The position numbers were made by a program, and so were the translations under genes. 14,640 nt of DNA from Peptococcaceae bacterium BRH_c23. GTDB taxonomy: Bacteria > Bacillota_B > Desulfitobacteriia > Desulfitobacteriales > Desulfitobacteriaceae. Every line of letters begins with the position of its first letter. Position 1 is the stretch's first letter. This document shows positions 1-6,026 of this stretch, piece by piece. Under the pieces are notes generated by a model, which was given only the letters and a program-made list of their open reading frames with translations, ran no database searches and was not told the DNA's origin. The stretch spans positions 1 through 14,640 of the forward strand of contig LADV01000104.1 in the NCBI GenBank assembly GCA_000961805.1. Reading direction: 5' to 3'.

Positions 1-207
1 AGTTGGCGCAATCCACGCCGTATTTGGTCTATCCTAATGCGCAAAGGATGGAAAAAGGACAAGATGTTAAGCTTGTCCATGACTAGGTGGCGGAATTCGG
101 CGTGTCAAATGGTTCATGCAGCCCTTGACCTTAAATGGTTTGAAAAGATTGGTTTTGTCAGTCTGTTAGGTGTTTACGAAAATCTTTGTGCTAAAAAGGC
201 GAACTGA
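1..207 (+). CDS. Group II intron reverse transcriptase/maturase, C-terminal fragment
   Basis: The open frame enters from the left edge and gives 68 residues before TGA at 205-207. The residues read SWRNPRRIWSILMRKGW near the start and end in HAALDLKWFEKIGFVSLL followed by a short basic tail. This resembles the C-terminal end of bacterial group II intron-encoded proteins (LtrA-like reverse transcriptase/maturase), and the placement immediately before domain V confirms the reading. No HNH endonuclease Cys pairs are seen in this fragment. The polymerase active site (YADD) lies upstream of the window, so activity cannot be judged. Confidence 0.82.
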   Translation, partial: SWRNPRRIWSILMRKGWKKDKMLSLSMTRWRNSACQMVHAALDLKWFEKIGFVSLLGVYENLCAKKAN

Positions 208-212
208 TGGAA

Positions 213-277
213 GAGCCGTGTGCGATGGTCCGCATGCACGGTTCCGTGAGAGGGGCGAGTAATCGCCCCTACTCTAT
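213..277 (+). ncRNA. Group II intron domains V and VI with 3' splice site
   Basis: Domain V starts GAGCCGTG at 213 and closes with CACGGTTC ending at 244. It has a 2-nt TG bulge on the 3' side and an upper TGCG/CGCA helix. The catalytic AGC triad is present at 214-216. The apical loop is ATGGTC rather than a GNRA tetraloop. Domain VI pairs GAG (248-250) with CTC (272-274) and AGGGGCGA (251-258) with TCGCCCCT (263-270), leaving A271 bulged as the branch-point nucleotide. The predicted 3' splice site is after 277. The structure looks intact enough for splicing, but this rests on folding by eye. Confidence 0.85.
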
Positions 278-1584
278 TGGGCATTGTAGCTATCGTGATT
301 ACGGGTAAAAATCCGGAAAATGTTCCTGCTGTCTTAAGTTTCGATGAAGATGGGGGGCAGATCCTAAAGGTCCTTTGTCTGAAGGAAAGAGAAATATCAG
401 AGACGATCAGCTATATTAGGAACAATATCGGGAGGGGAAAGGACACAGCGGCCATCGGGATTGGCTCTGCCGGTGAACATTTATTGCCGATTGCTTCTGT
501 GTTCACTACCTATCCCGAGGGTAATCCCCTCTTTAACTGTGCCCGGGGCGGAATGGGAGATGTTTTTGGCTCAAAAGGCTTAAAGGCAGTGGCAGTCACG
601 ACAAAAGCTAACTTTACCAGCAAGGTAGTGAATGTCACTGAAATGGAAAGAGCCTCTAAAAGGTTGGCAAGAATCATTATCGATCATCCGGTATGTGGGG
701 GAGCTCTACCTGCTTATGGTTCAATCACTTTAATGAAAATGATGAAGAGTAACAAGTTAAATCTTGAGTCGATTAAAGAGATTCCCCAGAGTAAGATCAT
801 AGCAGAGAACCAGAGGGTTAATCTGACTAAAGAGGGTAGCCCCAGAATCAACCGCACTTGTGCCCCGTTATGTGTTGTGGGCTGTCTAAACCGTCATGCC
901 CGAGGCAATGAAACCCTGTTGGCATCCCCAGCTGAGAGTGAGGTTTCGGCAGCTCTGGAGGACTTTGGTATAGAAGACGCTGCATTTGCCTCGAGGTTTA
1001 ATAGAATAGCCTTTGAACAAGGGATTGATTCAGTCGAGTTTCTATTTTGTTGCGCGCTATATTACAAAATCAAGGATATGAAGGCAGACAAAGTTACATT
1101 ATTAGCGGCTCTCAATGAAGTTAAAGAGCTAACCGATCTGGGCAGAATTCTGGCTTCCAGGACGGAAGGATTATATCGTCTTTATCAAGACCATACCAAG
1201 TTATTGCCTATGGTCACCCGGCCCTCCATTGCTGAGGAGCATAACTTTGATATAAACCTAAGTTTCAAAGTTACAGGGTGTGAGGATTTAGAGGACAAAC
1301 AATATTTATATGCCAATATGCTGACCTTAGGCAACCTGGGCATTTGTCTTTTTACCTCGTTTGCGATTATAGAAAGTCGTGAGGCCATGGACCTGCTTGC
1401 GGTCTTGTTTCAGGCTAAAACAGGACGTAAGCTTGAGGCGAACGATCTAATCAGGTATTCTGTTAATTGCCTTAAGGTTGAGGAGGACTACGAAAAACAA
1501 GCCAAGCTGCTAAGTCTGCAAAAAGAAATACCGGAGTTCGTTAAGGTGCTCCATAGGTATTTTGGCAAAGGCGTGGACGAATGA
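278..1584 (+). CDS. Aldehyde:ferredoxin oxidoreductase (AOR) family protein, 3' exon
   Basis: AOR enzymes use a tungsten (or molybdenum) bis-pterin and a [4Fe-4S] cluster to interconvert aldehydes and acids with ferredoxin in the cytoplasm. About 435 residues are encoded here. An AOR-like stretch IGIGSAGEHLLPIAS is followed by CARGGMGDVFGSKGLKAVAV, matching the end of the N-terminal pterin domain. The cluster ligands appear as CAPLCVVGC (cysteines at 859, 871 and 883) with the fourth Cys in NLGIC at 1345. Roughly the first 100 residues of a normal AOR are missing because the group II intron separates them. Two features depart from the family: the first spacing is Cys-X3-Cys instead of the usual Cys-X2-Cys, and the Asp of the DxxGxC pterin/cluster motif is replaced. 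The TTG at 277 is a by-product of the splice junction, not a true start. The substrate is unknown. The 3' end overlaps the MFS gene by ATGA. Confidence 0.8.
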
Positions 1585-2501
1585 AGGATAAGCTATCCGT
1601 TGCAATTTTACCAATGGCTCTCGGCGCTTTTTCTGCAGCCTTGGACAACAATGTCTTAAATATCTGTCTGCCCCTATTAGCCAAGGAATTTGAAACAGAT
1701 CTGGGTACGGTCCAATTTGTGTCATCTTCTTATGTATTCGCTATTTGCAGTTTATTGTTGTTTTTTGCCTATCTCTCGGCATCCATTGGCAGAAAATACG
1801 TTTTTAGTATTGGTGTTACTTTGTTTTCGCTGGGGAGCTTGGCCGTAGCCTTTTCTCCTAATATTTTTATGCTTATTCTCTTTAGGATAATTCAGGGGAT
1901 GGGTGCTGCTATGTTCATGGCCAACGGTATGGCCTTGATAAATTCCCACTTCAGTAACGAGGTGAAAGGAAGAGCGTTTGGGATTATCTTTACTGCCACA
2001 TCTGTTGCCAGTATTATCGGTCCGGTCGTAGGAGGAGTTATTGCCACAATGTGGGGTTGGCGTGCAATTTTTTTCTTAATAACCCCGATGGGTGCATTAG
2101 CCGGGGTGTTGGCTCTCAAACTATTAGACAAAGAAGATCAAAAACCAATAACATCCTTTGATTTAATAGGGTCAGTTTTGAGTATTCTCGATGTATTCGC
2201 CTTTTTTAGCTGTTTTTATCTTGTGAAGAGCAGGTATCCATTGCTCGCTCTTGTTGCTTTAGCAGGGGCTGTTGCTCTCTGCTATTTTTTCAGAAACAGT
2301 CAAAGAGAAAATCCGAATCCTGTCTTAAACCCAAATATCTGGGGACAAGAAAACTTTCGCCAGGCAAATATGCAGTCTGGATTGATCTTCGCCATTATGA
2401 TGGCAGTTTCAGTCGTTTTACCCTTTTATTTCATGATGTTTTTGGGTACTCCTCCGCCTACTCAGGTATGGTTCTGGCTACTATGGCTCTTTCGATCGTA
2501 G
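1581..2501 (+). pseudogene. MFS transporter (DHA2-like), 5' part, frameshifted
   Basis: This is the N-terminal part of a major facilitator superfamily permease of the drug:H+ antiporter-2 type, an inner-membrane protein. Its ATG overlaps the AOR stop codon (ATGA), implying translational coupling. TM1 carries ALDNNVLNICLP, the DHA2 counterpart of LDxTIVNVALP. A loop 2-3 motif SIGRK and the antiporter motif C (SIIGPVVGG) are visible. Residues stay transporter-like up to PFYFMMFLG at about 2446, after which this frame drifts into TPPPTQVWFWLLWLFRS and stops. The correct continuation lies in the -1 frame, where codons give GYSSAYSGMVLATMALS, the expected DHA2 loop and next helix. A single missing base in the TTTTTGGG run at 2439-2446 explains it. 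Without the shift the protein would be about 443 residues. Confidence 0.82.
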
Positions 2502-2911
2502 CTGTTTCATATTATAGCGGATTTTTAGCGGATAAATTAGGAACTCAAAAAATCACATCAATGGGTATAATGTTAATGCTGATTGGCATGATGACACTGC
2601 TTATAGGGGTCTATGTTAAATTGAATTGGATACTAATTATGGGTAATCTGATCCTGGGCGCAGGAGTGGGTATTTTTAACCCGGCCAATAATAAAATGAT
2701 TATGCAAAGTGTACCTAATGAATTTGCGGCTATGGCAGCAAGCATCAATGTTCTTTCGCGCAATGCCGGAATTGCAATTGGGATTGCTTTATCAGGAATA
2801 GGATATAGTGCTCTTATAAGTTTTCATTTACCACCGGATATGGCGGCTGCAAGTGTATTAGGATTGTTTCTAATTTTGAATATATTTGTAAGAAAAATAA
2901 AAGTCCAATAA
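2468..2911 (+). pseudogene. MFS transporter (DHA2-like), 3' part after the frameshift
   Basis: This is the C-terminal portion of the same permease, read in the -1 frame relative to the upstream part. It contains several hydrophobic helices, a cytoplasmic GFLADKLGTQK loop (second copy of MFS motif A) and an NPANNKMIMQSVPNEFAAMAA segment, which is characteristic of the late helices of DHA2 transporters. In-frame transporter-like sequence extends upstream of the ATG at 2468, back to about 2444, so this ATG is only an internal Met with no Shine-Dalgarno before it. The piece would therefore be made only if the frameshift is suppressed or is a sequencing error. The substrate cannot be named. Confidence 0.8.
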
Positions 2912-2940
2912 TATTCATTGAGTTTATTCTTGCTACCTAT

Positions 2941-2969
2941 TTGGAATTCATACTACTTAATGTTAAAAT
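2941..2969 (+). promoter_or_regulatory. Probable sigma-A promoter for the rubredoxin gene
   Basis: TTGGAA at 2941-2946 and TAAAAT at 2964-2969 are spaced by 17 bp, with an extended -10 TG at 2961-2962. It lies just before the rubredoxin ribosome binding site, giving a very short leader. The match is moderate. Confidence 0.5.
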
Positions 2970-2992
2970 TAAATTAGGAGGTGGAGCGAAAA

Positions 2993-3169
2993 ATGAGCGA
3001 AGAAAGCAAAATGTATCAATGTCAAACTCAAAACTGTGGATATATTTTTAACTCAGAAAAGGGCTGTAAAAAAAGTAAAATACCGAAGGATGTTCCTTTT
3101 GAGGAGTTGCCGGATACTTGGAGATGTCCTTTGTGTGGAGTTGGTAAAAAAATGTTCAAACCCGTGTAG
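2993..3169 (+). CDS. Rubredoxin-like protein with CX4C first motif
   Basis: This 58-residue cytoplasmic electron carrier would hold one iron in a Cys4 site. Both halves of the rubredoxin fold are recognisable: a first knuckle with CGYIF, and a second knuckle DTWRCPLCGVGKKMF, close to the family consensus DDWVCPxCGVGKxxF. The first Cys pair reads C-QTQN-C, so it has four intervening residues instead of the usual two. An additional Cys lies in EKGCKKSK. CX4C spacing has been described for a second rubredoxin of Desulfovibrio desulfuricans, so the site may still bind iron with altered properties. The ATG at 2993 is preferred over the in-frame GTG at 2981, because the GTG overlaps the AGGAGG Shine-Dalgarno (2976-2981). 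Its position after an AOR gene would suit a redox partner, but AOR normally uses ferredoxin. Confidence 0.85.
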   Translation: MSEESKMYQCQTQNCGYIFNSEKGCKKSKIPKDVPFEELPDTWRCPLCGVGKKMFKPV

Positions 3170-3211
3170 GAATATCCTTATTTTACCAACTACTAAAATT
3201 GGTGGATAAAG

Positions 3212-3246
3212 GTAATAATATAAAAGCTCCTGCCATGCAGGAGCTT
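3212..3246 (-). terminator. Rho-independent terminator of the minus-strand small gene
   Basis: A perfect 10-bp stem, AAGCTCCTGC with GCAGGAGCTT, closes a 3-nt loop at 3224-3246. On the minus strand it is followed by TTTTATATTATT, a usable T-rich tract. On the plus strand no T tract follows, although the stem could still help end rubredoxin transcription. Confidence 0.75.
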
Positions 3247-3282
3247 AATTACTCAAGAAATATTAGATTGAGTGGTAATGAC

Positions 3283-3675
3283 TTACGTTAAATTGAAAAT
3301 CGTTAAGGTCTGAAGTTTTTTGTATTCTTGCTCAAGGACATCTGTCAGTGAGATGTCTAAGGCGTTGGACAGAGCGGCCATATAAAAGAGTTGCTTACCT
3401 AATTCTGCTTCAATGATGTCTCGGCAATTATCGCAAACGTTTCCTTCAAGCTGACTGTCCAATAGTTCTTTTAAATCAGCAAGGCTTGCATCAGCAGGCA
3501 AGGATTTCTTATGGGCATTTATGGCATGGCAACCACAGCTTGTCACGGATTTGACAACAGCTCGGTTAACACGCGCGGAGGTTTCTTGCCCTTTTGACAT
3601 GATATCGAGAATGCTTTGATGTCGGATCAACAGAGATTTTACTGTGCTTTGGAATTGGTCAGTGAGTTGCTCCAT
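3283..3675 (-). CDS. Uncharacterised small Cys-containing protein, MazG-like C-terminus
   Basis: The 130-residue product is soluble and mostly alpha-helical in appearance. I do not recognise a named family. Its middle carries SCGCH and, about 35 residues later, CDNC, which together could bind a metal. The C-terminal third (IEAELGKQLFYMAALSNALD then VLEQEYKKLQTL) resembles the MazG/all-alpha NTP-pyrophosphohydrolase helices, where ELGDxLFYLxAL is typical. Here the Asp of that motif is Lys, so catalysis looks unlikely. The ATG at 3675 is preferred because GAGGA lies 8 nt upstream. The GTG at 3690 sits directly on an AAGGAG and would add five residues. The gene is monocistronic, transcribed away from the CarD gene, with its own consensus promoter and terminator. 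Confidence 0.72.
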   Translation of the reverse strand: MEQLTDQFQSTVKSLLIRHQSILDIMSKGQETSARVNRAVVKSVTSCGCHAINAHKKSLPADASLADLKELLDSQLEGNVCDNCRDIIEAELGKQLFYMAALSNALDISLTDVLEQEYKKLQTLTIFNLT

Positions 3676-3707
3676 AAGTGCTGTCCTCACTCCTTTCTGC
3701 CATCTCT

Positions 3708-3737
3708 ATTATAACGAGACGGTTGGTCTGTTGTCAA
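3708..3737 (-). promoter_or_regulatory. Consensus sigma-A promoter of the minus-strand small gene
   Basis: On the minus strand, TTGACA (3737-3732) and TATAAT (3713-3708) are both perfect and are separated by 18 bp. The predicted start lies about 25 nt upstream of the ATG at 3675. This suggests strong constitutive expression. Confidence 0.85.
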
Positions 3738-3769
3738 TTTTAAACAGAATTAAGGTTAAAAAAGGTAAA

Positions 3770-3798
3770 TTGACAGCCTAAAGACTGTGTGATATAAT
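3770..3798 (+). promoter_or_regulatory. Distal sigma-A promoter P1 of the CarD gene
   Basis: TTGACA (3770-3775) and TATAAT (3793-3798) match the sigma-A consensus perfectly with a 17-bp spacer. It fires divergently from the minus-strand promoter, with the two -35 boxes only 32 bp apart. Confidence 0.85.
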
Positions 3799-3807
3799 TT
3801 TAAAATT

Positions 3808-3836
3808 TTGACCCGGGCAATGTTCCTTGCTATAAT
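3808..3836 (+). promoter_or_regulatory. Proximal sigma-A promoter P2 of the CarD gene
   Basis: TTGACC (3808-3813) and TATAAT (3831-3836) have a 17-bp spacer. Initiation about 7 nt downstream would give a 5' leader of only some 15 nt that still contains the AAGGGGG ribosome binding site at 3844-3850. Confidence 0.75.
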
Positions 3837-3857
3837 GGTAGATAAGGGGGTGGCTGA

Positions 3858-4334
3858 ATGTTTAAAGTTGGTGACAAAGTAGTATATCCGATGCATGGTG
3901 CCGGGATTATTGAATCGATTGAAGAACGGGAAGTTCTAGGTGAAATACGCCAATACTATGTCATGCATTTACCAGTGGGGAACATGAAATTATTCATTCC
4001 TCTGAGCAATGTGGAAAATCTTGGTTTGCGGCAAGTGATTTCTCCTGCGATGGTTAAAGATGTGTTGGAGGTGCTAAGGACCAAGGATACAGCAGCAACC
4101 TTAGCGTGGAATCGTCGCTATCGTGCGAACTTAGAGAAGATAAAGAGCGGAAATATTTTTGAAGTTGCAAATGTCGTTCGTAGTCTTTCTCAAAGAGATC
4201 ACGAAAAAGGCCTTTCTACTGGAGAAAAGAAGATGTACGAAAATGCTTGCCAAATCTTAATCAGTGAACTCGTTTTAACTGAGGGTTCTGAAGAGGCTGC
4301 GGTCAGGCAATGGCTTTCGACAGCCTTAGTTTAA
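3858..4334 (+). CDS. CarD/CdnL-family RNA polymerase-binding transcription regulator
   Basis: CarD-family proteins bind the RNA polymerase beta subunit and the upstream edge of the transcription bubble, and stabilise the open complex. The N-terminus, FKVGDKVVYPMHGAGIIESI, is the signature of the RNA polymerase-interacting (TRCF-RID-like) Tudor domain, about residues 1-60. The remaining residues, to 158, are helical and basic (WNRRYRANLEKIKSG, then VVRSLSQRDHEKGLSTGEKKMYENA), matching the CarD C-terminal DNA-contacting domain. The length is normal for the family. AAGGGGG lies 7 nt before the ATG. In many Clostridia a CarD gene directly precedes the PIN-TRAM/ispD/ispF block, as here, though a 522-bp repeat-rich gap separates them in this genome. 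Two tandem strong promoters suggest high expression. Confidence 0.92.
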   Translation: MFKVGDKVVYPMHGAGIIESIEEREVLGEIRQYYVMHLPVGNMKLFIPLSNVENLGLRQVISPAMVKDVLEVLRTKDTAATLAWNRRYRANLEKIKSGNIFEVANVVRSLSQRDHEKGLSTGEKKMYENACQILISELVLTEGSEEAAVRQWLSTALV

Positions 4335-4432
4335 CATTTTCTTAGGTTGTTCTAGCCCTTCCCTTAAATTGATGAAATCTTGTTGAACTCCAGAATCGGC
4401 TTAATGCATCAGACAAAGAAGTTTAAGATTAG

Positions 4433-4666
4433 TGCCAAGTCAAGACCCGAACAAGGATATTCGAAGTTTGAGCATCGCCATGACTCGAACAAGGTATTCG
4501 AGATTAGAGCATCGCCATGACTCTAACAAGGATGTTTCGAGATTAGAACACCACCATGACTCGAACAAGGACGTTCGTGGTTAGAGCGCCACTATGACTC
4601 GAACAAGGACGTTCGAGATTAGAGCGCTACCATGACTCGAACAAGGACGTTCGAGATTAGAACACC
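4433..4666 (+). repeat. Tandem array of six ~38-bp hairpin-forming repeats
   Basis: Units begin at about 4433, 4477, 4514, 4553, 4591 and 4629, with lengths of roughly 44, 37, 39, 38, 38 and 38. A truncated start of another unit follows at 4667. Each carries a version of CTCGAAC-AAGGAC-GTTCGAG, a 7-bp inverted repeat with a 6-nt loop. It is perfect in the last two units and progressively degenerate toward the left. The linker reads ATTAGAGCGCC or close variants. Units abut without unique spacers, so this is not CRISPR. The 522-bp gap between the CarD and PIN-TRAM genes (4335-4856) holds this array, a short direct repeat GATGGCAAG at about 4673 and 4698, and the PIN-TRAM promoter. I see no convincing gene in it. 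Confidence 0.88.
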
Positions 4667-4783
4667 GCCATGGATGGCAAGGTGTCGTGATGGCAAGTAA
4701 CAGGTAGTTGTGGCCAATTAAAAGGGTTTTATACTCACTGTTTACTAATATTAATCCAGACAAAAGGATTAATTTACCTTAGG

Positions 4784-4812
4784 TTGAAAAATAATGAAGC
4801 ACGGAGTATAAT
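4784..4812 (+). promoter_or_regulatory. Sigma-A promoter of the PIN-TRAM/ispD/ispF/gltX operon
   Basis: TTGAAA (4784-4789) and TATAAT (4807-4812) are 17 bp apart. The -10 box overlaps the alternative in-frame TTG at 4812, which argues against that codon as start and for the ATG at 4857. Confidence 0.75.
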
Positions 4813-4856
4813 TGGAAAGACTTTTAGTCAGAATAAGTTATAAAGGAGGTGAAAAG

Positions 4857-6026
4857 ATGATTCGCAATTTAATACGCGGGATCATCACCTTATTATTAGG
4901 GGCGGTTGGGTTTTATCTTAACTATGTTCTTATACGCCTGGATTTCTTACAAACACTTGGATGGAGTTTATCACCTGTTGGGACTTACGCAGTAATGACA
5001 ATTATATTTGCTATCTTAGGTTTTTTAGTGGCTCCGGTAAGTATCCGTTCTTTTATAGCATTAATGCGTTGGATGGATTCTCGCTTAACTAGAGTCCCCA
5101 CACATGATCTGATGAGCGCAGCCATCGGGGGGATTATTGGACTTATTATTGCAAGTTTATTCAGTAATTCTTTTGTTAGTATTACGTTCTTCGGACCACT
5201 GTTAGCAGTCCTTTTAAGCCTCTTCTTAGGTTATTTGGGTTTAACGATTGGAATGAAGCGTAAAGAGGATGTTTTAGGCTTTCTTAATTTTATTCCAAGA
5301 TTTCGCGACAGAGGAGACAAGGCGGATAAAGCAGAAAAGAATAAGGAAGCAAAGGGTGGCCGTACACGAGAATCGGTGAATTATAAGATTCTTGATACCA
5401 GCGTAATTATTGATGGCCGAATCGCGGACATTGTCAAGACAGGCTTTATTGAGGGAATCTTACTTATTCCAAGTTTTGTGCTAGAAGAGCTTCGCCATAT
5501 CGCGGATTCTTCGGATTTGCTTAAACGAAATCGTGGGCGTAGAGGGCTTGATATTCTCAATCAGATTTCGAAGGAAACGGTCATCAAAGTCCATATTCAT
5601 GAGCAAGACTTTGATGATATAAATGAAGTCGATAGCAAACTGGTCCGGTTAGGGCAAGTCTTAGGTTCCCCTCTCCTAACGAATGACTATAACCTGAACA
5701 AAGTGGCTGAACTTCAAGGAGTTAAGGTTCTAAATATTAATGAGTTAGCCAATGCCCTTAAACCCATTGTTTTACCGGGTGAAGAAATGCAAGTCCAGGT
5801 TATGAAAGAAGGAAAAGAACCTGGTCAAGGTGTAGCCTATCTGGATGACGGAACCATGATCGTGGTGGATATGGGCCGACGTTATATGGGGCAAAGTGTG
5901 GTCGTTTTAGTGACAAGTGTTCTTCAAACGGCGGCTGGGCGGATGATTTTCGCTAAGCCTAAAAGCTCTTTAGAAAAAAAGCCGATGGGCCTTCGTCCAA
6001 CGGATGAGGTGAATGCGATTGGCTAA
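4857..6026 (+). CDS. Membrane-anchored PIN-TRAM domain protein (YacL-like)
   Basis: The 389-residue protein has four hydrophobic helices near residues 7-26, 43-62, 84-102 and 107-128. A charged linker (RDRGDKADKAEKNKEAKGG) leads to a PIN nuclease-like domain of about 177-295. PIN acidic residues are visible in ILDTSVIIDGR (Asp180, Asp185) and LLTNDYNLNK (Asp277). A TRAM domain, likely to bind RNA, spans about 300-360 (VLPGEEMQVQVMKEG to VVVDMGRRYMGQSV). This architecture is that of Bacillus YacL, a predicted membrane-tethered ribonuclease whose substrate is not settled. AAAGGAGGTGA ends 5 nt before the ATG. It is the first gene after the promoter at 4784, and its end overlaps ispD by 14 bp, so the two are probably co-translated. 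Confidence 0.92.
   Translation: MIRNLIRGIITLLLGAVGFYLNYVLIRLDFLQTLGWSLSPVGTYAVMTIIFAILGFLVAPVSIRSFIALMRWMDSRLTRVPTHDLMSAAIGGIIGLIIASLFSNSFVSITFFGPLLAVLLSLFLGYLGLTIGMKRKEDVLGFLNFIPRFRDRGDKADKAEKNKEAKGGRTRESVNYKILDTSVIIDGRIADIVKTGFIEGILLIPSFVLEELRHIADSSDLLKRNRGRRGLDILNQISKETVIKVHIHEQDFDDINEVDSKLVRLGQVLGSPLLTNDYNLNKVAELQGVKVLNINELANALKPIVLPGEEMQVQVMKEGKEPGQGVAYLDDGTMIVVDMGRRYMGQSVVVLVTSVLQTAAGRMIFAKPKSSLEKKPMGLRPTDEVNAIG

Larger units (their letters stand above)
1..277 (+). mobile_element. Group II intron, 3' part (5' part lies outside window)
   Basis: This is the distal part of a group II intron, a self-splicing retroelement that encodes its own reverse transcriptase/maturase. The order seen is end of the intron ORF (stop at 205-207), domain V (213-244), then domain VI (248-274) with a bulged A at 271. 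The intron should end in the usual AY dinucleotide at 276-277, seven nucleotides from the bulged A. Downstream sequence continues directly as the interior of an AOR-family gene, so the element interrupts that gene after the first base of a codon. Exon-binding sites and the 5' end are not visible. Confidence 0.88.

Noticed and set aside
2436..2450. Programmed -1 frameshifting in the MFS gene
   Set aside because: In the zero frame the site reads G TTT TTG, not an X XXY YYZ heptamer. I see no clear stimulatory structure downstream, and MFS genes are not known to use frameshifting.
4433..4666. Possible CRISPR array
   Set aside because: Units are contiguous variants of one ~38-bp sequence with no unique spacers, and no cas-like gene is nearby.
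4581..4763. 60-codon minus-strand reading frame
   Set aside because: It lies mostly in the hairpin repeats, has no recognisable domain, and I see no good ribosome binding site.
4812..4856. TTG start adding 15 residues to the PIN-TRAM protein
   Set aside because: The TTG overlaps the -10 box of the promoter at 4784-4812, so it would not be in the mRNA. ATG 4857 has a near-perfect Shine-Dalgarno.
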